This document shows, in pieces, positions 1-8,177 of a DNA stretch of 9,302 nt (its first letter is position 1; each line of letters begins with the position of its first letter). A program made the position numbers and the translations under genes. The notes under the pieces were generated by a model. It was not told where the DNA came from. It made no database searches and saw only the letters and a program-made list of their open reading frames with translations. Location: positions 1 through 9,302 of the forward strand of contig CALMWI010000346.1 in assembly GCA_937873545.1 (NCBI GenBank), in the 5' to 3' direction. The stretch is from an uncultured bacterium (lineage in GTDB: Bacteria; UBA4055).

Positions 1-9
1 GGTTCTAAC

Positions 10-447
10 ATGAGAAAAAACCTGATATTAAAACTGATGTTTGCATCTGTGGTGTCATTTGCTCTCACAGGATGTTTTTTAGCATCAAATCCGTCACAAG
101 AAGAAATGATGAGAGATGCCGATTACGGCCGGAATTTTACTCAGGAACAGGCTCAGGAAATTCTTCTCGACAATTTAAAGAATATGTTTAAGAATTATGA
201 GAGCGCAAAAATAGAATTTTCCGAGTTAAAGAAAGCTTACATTTATTATGAGATAGGCGATAAAACCATTTTCGGATATGCTATAAACGCGATAATTAAT
301 TCCAAGAACAGTTCGGGGGTATATTCTGGCGACAGAACCCATCTGTTCTTCTTAAAAGATGACAGAGTGTTTTATAATTATACCAAACCTGATGCGAAAT
401 TAAAAAAAGCGATCTGGATCGAACTTCACCCCGATATATCCGAATAA
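10..447 (+). CDS. Small predicted lipoprotein of unknown function
   Basis: A 145-residue protein with a classic lipoprotein signal peptide: basic start (MRKN), hydrophobic stretch at about residues 5-19, then the lipobox LTGC with the acceptor Cys at residue 22. It is therefore expected to be lipidated and anchored to a membrane facing outward. The mature part is mixed alpha/beta in character: a helical segment at about 40-60 (FTQEQAQEILLDNLKN) followed by alternating hydrophobic strands with an NSKNSSGVYSG segment near residues 97-107 and FFLKDDRVFYNY after it. This loosely resembles small lipoproteins of Gram-negative bacteria that carry a KNS-G-YxG motif before a strand pair, but I cannot name a family. 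Only nine bases precede the ATG, so the ribosome site and promoter cannot be judged. It converges on the ABC gene at 461-2233. Lipoprotein status is clear; function is unknown. Confidence 0.8.
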   Translation: MRKNLILKLMFASVVSFALTGCFLASNPSQEEMMRDADYGRNFTQEQAQEILLDNLKNMFKNYESAKIEFSELKKAYIYYEIGDKTIFGYAINAIINSKNSSGVYSGDRTHLFFLKDDRVFYNYTKPDAKLKKAIWIELHPDISE

Positions 448-460
448 ACAAATAGATTAA

Positions 461-2233
461 CTATACTTTATTTCTTAAGCTGACTTCTTCAAGAACATCA
501 TGATCCAGATCTCCGGTCATTATCTTCATGAAAAGAGTTCCCGGTTTTTTGAGGTTATCAACTGTGTCGAATTCCTTTACGGTATTGTCATCGATGACTA
601 AAACTTTATCTGCATGTGAAGCTGTTGCAAGCCTGTGAGTCACTATAATGCAGCTTGTGTCGGGCAGATTGCGCCTGAAATTATCCCAGAATGTTTTTTC
701 GGTATTTGCGTCCATTGCCGCCGTGCAGTCATCCATTAAAAGAAGCTTAGGTTTTCTGATAAGCGTTCTTGCTATCGACACTCTTTGTTTCTGACCTCCG
801 GACAGGCTTAAGCCTTTCTGCCCCAGAACGGTATCGAGCCCCTTAGGGAATGTTTTCATTTCTTCTGACATTATTGCGGTATCAAGGCTTTTGTTTATTT
901 CAGCTTCTGTAAATTTATCTCCGAGTTCAAGATTATCCCTGATCGATTCGGAAAACAGAACATTTTCCTGTTTTATGTAGCCGATAATGGATGCAAGAGA
1001 TGCGTGAGATATCTTATTTAAAGGTTCTCCATTAATAAAGATATTGCCTTTAACGTTTATCAAATTCCCTGCGATAAGCTCAAGAAGAGTTGATTTACCG
1101 CTTCCGAGCGGACCGACTATTGCCAGACTTTCACCTTTATTAAGTTCGAATGATATATTGCTTAAAATATCCTTTTCAGAGTCGTCAAATCTGAATGATA
1201 AATTCTCGATCTTTAAATTTTCGAAATCCGAAACCGTTTTCTTATCCCCAGTATTATCAGGGTAATCGAATTCGGGGATGTCAGTTTCTTCAAGCCTGTC
1301 AACATAACGGAAGACCTGTTTTGAAGATGCGTAGAACCAGCTGATCGTCCATATAGGTTCGACCATTCTCTGCAGGTAAATTATAAACAGCAGCAGCGTT
1401 CCCAGAGTAATATTACCTTTAACTACATAGTAGCTGCCGACAAATATAACGATAATAATACCCGCATTGTTAACGAGCATTGAGAAAAACTGTATCACGA
1501 GATTGATCTTTAAAAATCTCTTTTCTTTTTTTACCCTTACCGCGAGTACTTCATCGAATTTGGCAATCTGATCTTCCTCGCTTAAGGTGGTTTTGATCAC
1601 CCTGATGCCAGAGAAACATGATTCGAGCACATTATTGCAGTCCGAGATCGCCTTCTGTTTCTGCATCGTGAATTTTACCATCTTGTGTTCGGTCTTAGAT
1701 AATATCAGCACTAAGAACGGTAAGGGTATAAAGGTATAGAATGTCAAAGGTACCGAATAATAGAACATTACGCTTAATGTAAAAGCAAGTATCAGGATCG
1801 CTTCGATCGGACGCATAACGCCGGAACAGGAATACCACGATATTCTGTCCCATGCGCCGTCTATATCGTCAGTAAGTCTTGTCAAAAGGTCGCCTGTCCT
1901 GAATTTCTTGAAAAAGTGGAGATTTTTTTTGGTGAAATTAGCAAAATATTGATTTCTGACCATCACTGTGAACTTTAAGTTCATAAACGATCTGAAATTC
2001 GGAAGAAATACTGAAATAAATTCATGGAAGAAGGCCGCAAAAAGGTAGAGCAGAACAAGATGATGTGCTTCAACTTTATCATAATCTGTGCCGAACATAT
2101 CAACTATGTATTTAAGAAATATCGGGAATGCGGTTTTGGCAAATATCGAAACCGCGCTTACCAATAGAACGAAGAACAGTTTCAATTTTGTCTGTTTCCA
2201 GAACTGCCAGAACCATTTAAAATACTCTAACAT
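461..2233 (-). CDS. ABC exporter half-transporter with degenerate Walker B (heterodimer partner)
   Basis: A 590-residue type I ABC exporter half: an N-terminal membrane domain (hydrophobic segments at about 17-44, 57-80, 140-179 and 243-291) fused to a C-terminal ATPase. Visible ATPase motifs are Walker A GPLGSGKS (Lys380), Q-loop Gln422, signature LSGGQ (477-481), Walker B LLLMDD (Asp501) and H-loop His533. The residue after the Walker B aspartate, normally the catalytic Glu, is Asp502. In characterised heterodimeric exporters (TM287/288, BmrCD, LmrCD) this Glu-to-Asp change marks the subunit whose own nucleotide site is hydrolytically weak. The gene begins at ATG 2233, 11 bases after the stop of the neighbouring ABC gene, with an AGGGA ribosome site close before it, so the two are surely cotranscribed. 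Substrate cannot be told from sequence; a drug, lipid or peptide is possible. Family confidence is very high, the specific substrate unknown. Confidence 0.95.
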   Translation of the reverse strand: MLEYFKWFWQFWKQTKLKLFFVLLVSAVSIFAKTAFPIFLKYIVDMFGTDYDKVEAHHLVLLYLFAAFFHEFISVFLPNFRSFMNLKFTVMVRNQYFANFTKKNLHFFKKFRTGDLLTRLTDDIDGAWDRISWYSCSGVMRPIEAILILAFTLSVMFYYSVPLTFYTFIPLPFLVLILSKTEHKMVKFTMQKQKAISDCNNVLESCFSGIRVIKTTLSEEDQIAKFDEVLAVRVKKEKRFLKINLVIQFFSMLVNNAGIIIVIFVGSYYVVKGNITLGTLLLFIIYLQRMVEPIWTISWFYASSKQVFRYVDRLEETDIPEFDYPDNTGDKKTVSDFENLKIENLSFRFDDSEKDILSNISFELNKGESLAIVGPLGSGKSTLLELIAGNLINVKGNIFINGEPLNKISHASLASIIGYIKQENVLFSESIRDNLELGDKFTEAEINKSLDTAIMSEEMKTFPKGLDTVLGQKGLSLSGGQKQRVSIARTLIRKPKLLLMDDCTAAMDANTEKTFWDNFRRNLPDTSCIIVTHRLATASHADKVLVIDDNTVKEFDTVDNLKKPGTLFMKIMTGDLDHDVLEEVSLRNKV

Positions 2234-2244
2234 TTCCCTGCCGT

Positions 2245-4029
2245 TTAATCCCTTTTAGCTATTCCTGTCTGCGTCCAGTAAAGGTTCGCGTACAGGCCTT
2301 TTAAATTTATCAGTTCGTCGTGACTGCCCTGCTCCACAAGTTCACCCCGGTCGAGCACGATTATCTTATCCGCCTCTTCAATCGTTGAAAGCCTGTGGGC
2401 GATTATTATAGAAGTCCTTCCCTTTAAAAGTTTTTCCATGCTTCTCTGTATCTCAGCTTCAGTATATGGGTCTATCGAGCTTGTGGCTTCATCCATTATC
2501 AGTATCTCAGGTTCGAATGTAAGCGCTCTTGAAAATGAGAGAAGCTGCCTTTCTCCGAAAGACAGATTACCTCCGTCCTCCGAAAGTACGGTTTTAAAAC
2601 CCTGTGGGAAATCGGAAAGATAATTATATATACCCATTTTTTTTGACGCTTCAATGACTTTTTCTTCAGGAATATCTTTTCTCAATACTCTAAGATTATC
2701 CATTATATCGCCCGGGAAAAGAAAAATGTCCTGAAGCACAAGGCTCATCATTGACCTCAACTCCTTCATATCCATATCCCGCAGATCAACTCCGTCTATC
2801 GTAATGCTTCCTTCGACCGGATCATAGAACCTTGTCAGAAGCGAAATTATCGTTGTTTTTCCGGATCCTGTTGCGCCTACTATAGCTACCGAAGAGCCTT
2901 TGTCGATCGTGAAACTGATATTTTTAAGAACAGGCTTTTCGCTATCATAATGGAAAGAAACATTCTTGAACTCGATCCTGTGCATGAATCCGTCAACCTT
3001 AACCGGTCTGTCAGTTTCTTTAACTTCAGGAACCGTATCCAGTATTTCAAATATCTTGTCTCCGGCTCCGAACGCTCTCTGAAGTTCCCTTATCTGTTCT
3101 GAGATCATAACAAGAGGCTGTACGGCAAGGTGTATATACTGAATGAACATCCACACGGTACCTATGGAGATGGTTCCCGCTTTTATCCAGTCAATGCTGT
3201 TATAAAGTATAAGATAGATCACAACCTGCGGGCAAAGCATCATTACGAACCAGACGCTCTGTTCCATGATCGATATTTTGAATTCATACCATCTTTTATC
3301 CTGGTTAACCTTGTCGAATTTTCTGATTGACCAGTCGAGATTGTTAAGGTTCCTCAAAAGAGGTATAGCTTTGATGTGCTCGCTCAAAAATCCGATAATC
3401 CGCGAATATAATTCTCTGTCTTTTCTGAACATCGGCCTCATTTTGCTGAAAACTATGTATGCACCGAGCAGATAGACAGGTGAAATTGAAAGGACGATCA
3501 GCGTAAGTTTTACGTTCGTGAACAGCATTATGCTTACGGCAATTATAATATTCAGAAATCCGCCGAGAAGCGAGAGTCCTATTGACGAAAACATCATGTA
3601 AAGTTTCTGGGAGTCGGATTCGATCCTGCTTATCAGCCTTCCTGTTCCGTGCTTGTCAAAAAATGATATTGAAAGTGTAAGAATATGCCTTAGCAGCACC
3701 CTCTTAATATTGTTCACAATATCTATGCCCATATATCCGATGACAAGCTGCTGGAAGTACTGTATGGCTCCTAGAAGTATTAATATGGACAGATATGCGA
3801 CCGCAAAAACGAGAACTTTTTCAAGCATTCCGGATCTAGTAGCTTCAGGAATAGCCTTGTCTATCATTTCTCTGAAAACAAGCGGAAGAGCGGCGTTTAA
3901 TGCAACTCCCAGAACGACTGTCAGCGTAGCGAAAATAAGGGCTTTCGTGTGTCCTTTAAAAAACACAAGGATCCTTTTAAAGGTAGCTCCTGATATTTTT
4001 GCTGCTGTTTCTTCGCCGTCTCTCTTCAT
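2245..4029 (-). CDS. ABC exporter half-transporter with catalytic Walker B (heterodimer partner)
   Basis: A type I ABC exporter half of 594 residues from the ATG at 4029. An N-terminal membrane domain (first helices in the stretch following KGHTKALIF) leads to an ATPase with Walker A GATGSGKT (Lys391), Q-loop Gln433, signature LSFGE (489-493), Walker B ILIMDE (Asp513, catalytic Glu514) and H-loop His545. The signature departs from LSGGQ, while the Walker B is complete: the mirror image of the downstream partner, as in TM288/BmrD/LmrD-type subunits. The frame is open to a GTG at 4059 (604 residues), but that GTG sits in the loop of a strong terminator hairpin, so I prefer ATG 4029, although its ribosome site (ACGGA) is weak. 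The protein likely works in the inner membrane as an ATP-driven exporter with the product of 461-2233. Cargo is unknown. The family call is very secure; the start is probable. Confidence 0.93.
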   Translation of the reverse strand: MKRDGEETAAKISGATFKRILVFFKGHTKALIFATLTVVLGVALNAALPLVFREMIDKAIPEATRSGMLEKVLVFAVAYLSILILLGAIQYFQQLVIGYMGIDIVNNIKRVLLRHILTLSISFFDKHGTGRLISRIESDSQKLYMMFSSIGLSLLGGFLNIIIAVSIMLFTNVKLTLIVLSISPVYLLGAYIVFSKMRPMFRKDRELYSRIIGFLSEHIKAIPLLRNLNNLDWSIRKFDKVNQDKRWYEFKISIMEQSVWFVMMLCPQVVIYLILYNSIDWIKAGTISIGTVWMFIQYIHLAVQPLVMISEQIRELQRAFGAGDKIFEILDTVPEVKETDRPVKVDGFMHRIEFKNVSFHYDSEKPVLKNISFTIDKGSSVAIVGATGSGKTTIISLLTRFYDPVEGSITIDGVDLRDMDMKELRSMMSLVLQDIFLFPGDIMDNLRVLRKDIPEEKVIEASKKMGIYNYLSDFPQGFKTVLSEDGGNLSFGERQLLSFSRALTFEPEILIMDEATSSIDPYTEAEIQRSMEKLLKGRTSIIIAHRLSTIEEADKIIVLDRGELVEQGSHDELINLKGLYANLYWTQTGIAKRD

Positions 4030-4041
4030 AATCCGTTTCTT

Positions 4042-4067
4042 AAAAAAAGGGCGGAACACCGCCCTTT
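4042..4067 (-). terminator. Rho-independent terminator after mutB
   Basis: On the - strand a perfect 9-bp stem (AAAGGGCGG pairing with CCGCCCTTT) with a TGTT loop is followed at once by a run of seven T (4048-4042, the first three of which also pair). It begins five bases after the mutB stop codon, so it is in the right place to end the mutAB transcript. It also separates mutAB from the ABC gene that begins at 4029, only 12 bases past the T run. On the + strand the same hairpin is followed by a short TTTAAAGTTT, a much weaker signal, and no + gene ends there. Confidence 0.88.
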
Positions 4068-4072
4068 AAAGT

Positions 4073-6226
4073 TTAAGCTCTGTCCTGTTTGATCTTTTTT
4101 ATCAGCATTTCAAGTATCTTAATAGCAGAATCCGCGATCACTGTTCCGGGTCCGAAGATGGCTGCGGCACCGGCTTTGTATAAGAAGTCGTAATCCTGTA
4201 CCGGAATAACTCCGCCGACGATTATCATAATGTCTTCTCTGCCGAGTTTTTTTAGTTCCGCTATAACATCCGGAACAAGCGTTTTGTGTCCGGCGGCGAG
4301 AGAGGATACACCGAGTATATGAACATCGTTCTCGACAGCTTCTTTTGCAGATTCTTCAGGGGTCTGGAATAACGGACCCATATCAACATCAAAACCGAGG
4401 TCGGCGAAACTTGTAGCTATCACTTTAGCTCCTCTGTCGTGACCGTCCTGGCCCATTTTAGAGACCATGATCCTCGGTCTTCTTCCCTCAAGTTTTTCAA
4501 ATTCTGCAACAAGTTTTTGAGCTTTATCGAATGTAGAATTGCTCTTTGCCACGCCGGAATAAACACCAGATATCATTTTAACTACCGCCTTATGTCTTCC
4601 GAAATATTTTTCGCAGGCATCGGATATCTCACCCAGGGTGGCCCTAACTTTTGCGGCTTCAACACTGAGTTCAAGGAGATTGCCTTTTCCTGTTTTTGCG
4701 CATTCTGAAATTGCTTCAAGCGCCTTTTTAACAGCCTGAGAGTCTCTGTCGGCTTTTAATTTTTCAAGTCTTTTTATCTGTGAAATTCTTACAGCGGTAT
4801 TGTCAACTTCGAGCACATCTATCGGGTCCTGTTTAGCCAGTCTGTATTTATTAACTCCGACTATTACATCTTCTTTGGTATCTATTTTCGCCTGTTTACG
4901 CGCCGCCGCTTCCTCGATCCTCATTTTCGGCAACCCGCTTTCTATAGCTTTCGCCATTCCGCCGAGTTTTTCCACTTCCTGTATGTGAGACCATGCTTTT
5001 TCGACCAGTTCCTGTGTCAATTTTTCAATGAAGTAGGATCCGCCCCATGGGTCAACAGCTTTTGTAATTCCTGTCTCTTCCTGAAGGTATATCTGAGTAT
5101 TTCTTGCGATTCTCGCCGAGAAATCAGTAGGTAGAGCTATTGCTTCATCAAGTGCGTTCGTATGCAGAGATGAAGTATGGCCGAAAGCTGCTGCAAGGGC
5201 TTCGGAGCAAGTTCTTGCCACATTGTTGAAAGGATCCTGTTCGGTAAGGCTCCATCCCGAAGTCTGAGAATGTGTTTTTAGTTTCAATGATTTTGGGTTT
5301 TTAGGATTGAACTGATCTACTATTTTCGCCCACAACAGCCTGCCCGCCCTCATTTTGGCGATCTCCATATAGTGATTCATTCCGACACCCCAGAAAAATG
5401 AAAGTCTTGGCGCGAATGCGTCAATATCAAGACCCGCTTCAACTCCGGCTCTAAGATATTCAAGTCCGTCGGCAAGAGTGTATGCAAGCTCTATATCCGC
5501 AGTGGCTCCGGCTTCCTGAATGTGATAGCCCGAGATTGATATGGAGTTGAATTTAGGCATTTTCTGCGAAGTGTATTCGAAAATGTCCGAGATTATTTTC
5601 ATGGATGGTTTAGGAGGGTAAATGTAAGTGTTCCTGACCATGAACTCCTTAAGAATATCATTCTGAATAGTTCCAGACAGGTCTTCAAGCTTTGCGCCCT
5701 GCTCAATCGCAGTAACAATGTAAAACGCCATTACGGGAAGAACCGCACCGTTCATTGTCATGGAAACAGACATTTTATTTAAAGGGATCTGATCGAAAAG
5801 AATTTTCATGTCGAGCACTGAATCAATGGCTACTCCCGCTTTTCCGACATCTCCCTTTACTCTGGGGTGGTCAGAATCATAGCCTCTGTGCGTCGCGAGG
5901 TCAAAAGCTACTGACAATCCTTTCTGTCCCGCTGCCAGATTTCTTCTGTAGAACGCATTCGACTCCTCAGCGGTCGAAAAACCTGCATACTGCCTTATCG
6001 TCCAAGGAGCTGTTGCGCCCATGGTCGAAAAAGGGCCTCTCAGATAGGGTGATACGCCTGCGTCATAATCTGTAAATTCAATATTTTCGATCTCGTTTTT
6101 TGTATAGAACGGATCTATCAGTATCTTCTCAGGAGATTCGTAAGGTTTTTTTGCTGAACTTTTTTTGCCTTTCACGGCTTTTTTCAGCGACTGATCATAA
6201 TCTATTTTGGAAAAATCGGGTTTCAT
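4073..6226 (-). CDS. mutB: Methylmalonyl-CoA mutase, large catalytic subunit (B12-dependent)
   Basis: Catalyses the reversible carbon-skeleton rearrangement of succinyl-CoA and (R)-methylmalonyl-CoA using adenosylcobalamin, in the cytoplasm, as part of propionate production or use. The 717 residues match the usual length of bacterial MutB/ScpA. The N-terminal substrate barrel contains RQYAGFSTAEESN (Tyr80), MVRNTYIYPP (Arg198) and SISGYHIQEAGAT (His235), which line up with Tyr89, Arg207 and His244 of the Propionibacterium shermanii enzyme. The C-terminal cobalamin domain (about 580-717) has KMGQDGHDRG with Lys590, Asp594 and the cobalt-ligating His596, then SSLAAGH and VGGVIP. Similarity runs the whole length and no key residue is missing. 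ATG 6226 has a good AGGTGA ribosome site and follows the mutA stop by 21 bases, so mutA and mutB form one operon that ends at the terminator just downstream. The presence of a separate mutA supports the heterodimeric enzyme. Confidence 0.98.
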   Translation of the reverse strand: MKPDFSKIDYDQSLKKAVKGKKSSAKKPYESPEKILIDPFYTKNEIENIEFTDYDAGVSPYLRGPFSTMGATAPWTIRQYAGFSTAEESNAFYRRNLAAGQKGLSVAFDLATHRGYDSDHPRVKGDVGKAGVAIDSVLDMKILFDQIPLNKMSVSMTMNGAVLPVMAFYIVTAIEQGAKLEDLSGTIQNDILKEFMVRNTYIYPPKPSMKIISDIFEYTSQKMPKFNSISISGYHIQEAGATADIELAYTLADGLEYLRAGVEAGLDIDAFAPRLSFFWGVGMNHYMEIAKMRAGRLLWAKIVDQFNPKNPKSLKLKTHSQTSGWSLTEQDPFNNVARTCSEALAAAFGHTSSLHTNALDEAIALPTDFSARIARNTQIYLQEETGITKAVDPWGGSYFIEKLTQELVEKAWSHIQEVEKLGGMAKAIESGLPKMRIEEAAARKQAKIDTKEDVIVGVNKYRLAKQDPIDVLEVDNTAVRISQIKRLEKLKADRDSQAVKKALEAISECAKTGKGNLLELSVEAAKVRATLGEISDACEKYFGRHKAVVKMISGVYSGVAKSNSTFDKAQKLVAEFEKLEGRRPRIMVSKMGQDGHDRGAKVIATSFADLGFDVDMGPLFQTPEESAKEAVENDVHILGVSSLAAGHKTLVPDVIAELKKLGREDIMIIVGGVIPVQDYDFLYKAGAAAIFGPGTVIADSAIKILEMLIKKIKQDRA

Positions 6227-6247
6227 TTTATCACCTGTAATTTGATT

Positions 6248-8116
6248 TTACTTAAGGATTCCGAGCCTTGTCTGAATTTTCTTTATCGTCGCGATAGAAT
6301 CGGATCTCATATGAATGAATTCATCCACTCCGGATTTTTTCAGGCTTTCAACGATCTCTGTCGGATAGCCGGCAAGTATAACGAATACGCCCGGATTGAC
6401 GCTTTTGATTTTTGAAGCTATCTCAGGAGCGACAGAAGGATATTCCTCGTCACTTGAGCAGATCACAACTATTTCAGCTTTCGATTTAAAAGCTTCTTTT
6501 ACGGCTTCGTCAGCATCTTTGAACCCGTTGTTATCGATAATATTGAACCCTCCTGCTGCAAGATAGGCCGATGAGAAAGAAGCTCTTGCTTTTCTCATTG
6601 TCAGGTTACCGACAGTTGCCATAAAAGCTGTTACTTTTTTATTGTTTTCACTGTTGTATTTTTCAGTCATTTTCCTGTGTTTTTCAAATTCTTCTGAGAG
6701 CCTGTATGGCTTTATTTTCGCTATTTTCACATCCGACTTTTTGCTTATTTCACCTGAAAAAACACCGGATCTCTGCTCCGGTACGGCTTCTTCTTTGCGG
6801 CGGCAGACTGATATTTCTGAAGGATTCGGAACATGGTTCGTTCCGACAAGGTTATCTTTTCGCATAGAAAAATTTGATAATCTTTTAGCTTTCAGTTCAT
6901 CAAGCTCCTTCTGGATATCTCCTTTCTTAAGTGCTTCAAACATCCCTCCCTCAGCCTCTATCTTCTGGAAAAGCTTCCATGCATCTTTAGCTATAAGATC
7001 AGTGGCTTTTACGATGTAATAAGACCCTTCTGACGGATCGACAAATCTGTCAAGATGGGCTTCTTCTTTTAGTATAAGCTGGGTATTGCGGGCGATCCTG
7101 TTTGAAAAAGCATCAGGCTCGCCGATGCAGACATCATACGGCAGCACAGTTAACGAATTGCAGCCTCCGATGATCGCCGACATTGCTTCTGTCGTAGTTC
7201 TCAGCATGTTTACATGCGGATCAAAAACGGTCTTGTTAAAAAGTCCGGTTCTTGCGTGAATGTCAACCGGAGTATTTGTACCTTTTTTATCATACGCCAT
7301 TATCAGGTTCGACCATAACATTCGTAACGATCTCAGACCGGCTATCTCAAGCAGATAATACTGGCCCACAGAGTGGGAAATGCCGATGTTTTTTGTAAAT
7401 TCGCTGAAAGTCATATCACGAGCTATCTTTTCTTTATAGAAGACAGCCGTAGAAAGCAGGTATGCTATTTTTTGAACTATGGTCGCTCCGGAATCATGAA
7501 AATGTCCGTTGGAAATTACAAGTCCCTTAAAATCAGGCATATCTTTGCATTGGTCAAAGATCTTTTTCATTTCATCAAATCTTTTTTTCTCGCCTTTTGC
7601 GAATTCACCTTCAAGCGCAAGTTCTTTTAACGGATCGTTATCGATAGAACCCTTTGACTTAACATTCAGCAGGTTTTTTACGGTATCGAATACTTCCGCA
7701 GATCCAACGCCGGCTTGAATATTTACCGCTGTCTTTGAATTGTTTACAGGTTTTAAAAGTTTTTTCAATTCGCGGTACGGTTTGATATCGATCCCTTCTG
7801 CTCCGCCTTTAATGGCTTCGGCTATCATCCCGGCGGCTTTTTTCGGATCACTGCAGGATATTTCCTGTCTGATCGTCCATGAATTTTCTTTTTTTGAGGG
7901 TTTATTGCTTCTCAGATAAGGAAATTTACCCGGGAAATCATCTTTTACTTTTATATTCTCGATCTCAAAACCTTTATAATAAGGCTCCAGTTCGAAACCT
8001 TCATAGGTTTTCCACCATATTTTGTCATACGGTTTTCCCTTCAGGTCCTTTAAAACTTCTTCCATCCAGGCTTCCTTAGACGCGCAGGCCTTAAAGTCTT
8101 TAAAAAGTTTCTCCAA
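6248..8116 (-). CDS. mutA: Methylmalonyl-CoA mutase, small non-catalytic subunit
   Basis: The partner of MutB in the heterodimeric mutase; in known enzymes it is structural and binds neither substrate nor B12 productively. The 622 residues are near the length of the P. shermanii small subunit. The N-terminus (KEAWMEEVLKDLKGKPYDKI) is the typical MutA opening, and the barrel retains WTIRQ at 80-84, SNGHFHDSGAT and RIARNTQLILKEE. Signs that it is the inactive chain: the catalytic Tyr of MutB is replaced by Glu85, and in the C-terminal B12-like domain (about 493-622) the DxHxxG segment reads LTMRKA (505-510), with Met507 where the cobalt-binding His should be. The start is a TTG at 8116, six bases after a GGGAG ribosome site; the next Met (residue 18) lies inside the conserved N-terminus, so TTG is favoured. 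It is first in the mutAB unit, after a 124-base gap. Confidence 0.96.
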   Translation of the reverse strand: MEKLFKDFKACASKEAWMEEVLKDLKGKPYDKIWWKTYEGFELEPYYKGFEIENIKVKDDFPGKFPYLRSNKPSKKENSWTIRQEISCSDPKKAAGMIAEAIKGGAEGIDIKPYRELKKLLKPVNNSKTAVNIQAGVGSAEVFDTVKNLLNVKSKGSIDNDPLKELALEGEFAKGEKKRFDEMKKIFDQCKDMPDFKGLVISNGHFHDSGATIVQKIAYLLSTAVFYKEKIARDMTFSEFTKNIGISHSVGQYYLLEIAGLRSLRMLWSNLIMAYDKKGTNTPVDIHARTGLFNKTVFDPHVNMLRTTTEAMSAIIGGCNSLTVLPYDVCIGEPDAFSNRIARNTQLILKEEAHLDRFVDPSEGSYYIVKATDLIAKDAWKLFQKIEAEGGMFEALKKGDIQKELDELKAKRLSNFSMRKDNLVGTNHVPNPSEISVCRRKEEAVPEQRSGVFSGEISKKSDVKIAKIKPYRLSEEFEKHRKMTEKYNSENNKKVTAFMATVGNLTMRKARASFSSAYLAAGGFNIIDNNGFKDADEAVKEAFKSKAEIVVICSSDEEYPSVAPEIASKIKSVNPGVFVILAGYPTEIVESLKKSGVDEFIHMRSDSIATIKKIQTRLGILK

Positions 8117-8122
8117 TTTAAG

Positions 8123-8127
8123 CTCCC
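8123..8127 (-). promoter_or_regulatory. Ribosome binding site deciding the TTG start of mutA
   Basis: GGGAG on the - strand lies six bases before the TTG at 8116. No ATG or GTG in frame gives a better start without removing conserved MutA residues, so this site supports the TTG. Confidence 0.6.
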
Positions 8128-8142
8128 TTTTTTATTGAACTT

Positions 8143-8171
8143 TCCGGTTATTTTAATTTTTTAAAACCGGA
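8143..8171. repeat. Inverted repeat TCCGGTT / AACCGGA in the mutA leader, candidate operator
   Basis: Two perfect 7-base arms (8143-8149 and 8165-8171) are separated by 15 AT-only bases; the arm centres are 22 bases apart, about two helical turns. Their GC content stands out in an otherwise very AT-rich gap. There is no T run after the dyad on either strand, so it is not an intrinsic terminator. It brackets the -10 and abuts the -35 of the possible promoter at 8150-8177, which is where a dimeric regulator could bind. The dyad is seen in the sequence; the operator role is inference. Confidence 0.4.
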
Positions 8172-8177
8172 CTACAA
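8150..8177 (-). promoter_or_regulatory. Possible sigma-70-type promoter for mutAB
   Basis: On the - strand a -35-like TTGTAG (8177-8172) and a -10-like TAAAAT (8155-8150) are separated by 16 bases. Transcription would begin near 8143, giving a leader of about 27 bases before the TTG start. The region is so AT-rich that such matches arise easily, so this is a weak call, helped by its place just upstream of mutA. Confidence 0.28.

Noticed and set aside
442..474. An imperfect inverted repeat (AATAAA..ATAG with CTAT..TTTATT) spanning the stops of the convergent lipoprotein and ABC genes, possibly a two-way terminator.
   Set aside because: The stem is almost wholly A-T with an internal mismatch and no clear T run beyond it, so it would be unstable; expected by chance in such AT-rich sequence.
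3653..4069. A 138-codon open frame on the + strand opposite the start of the first ABC gene.
   Set aside because: It is antisense to a clearly conserved membrane domain, its translation shows no recognisable motif, and it runs into the terminator hairpin.
5755..6075. A 106-codon open frame on the + strand opposite the mutB N-terminus.
   Set aside because: It is antisense to the most conserved part of mutB, with low-complexity, unstructured translation; a by-product of mutB codon use.
6227..6247. The 21-base mutA-mutB spacer as a possible regulatory site.
   Set aside because: It holds only the mutB ribosome site (AGGTGA); no hairpin or repeat is present.
6642..7019. A 125-codon open frame on the + strand opposite mutA.
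   Set aside because: The Ser/Phe-rich translation is what the reverse strand of a Lys/Glu-rich gene gives; no motif and no independent support.
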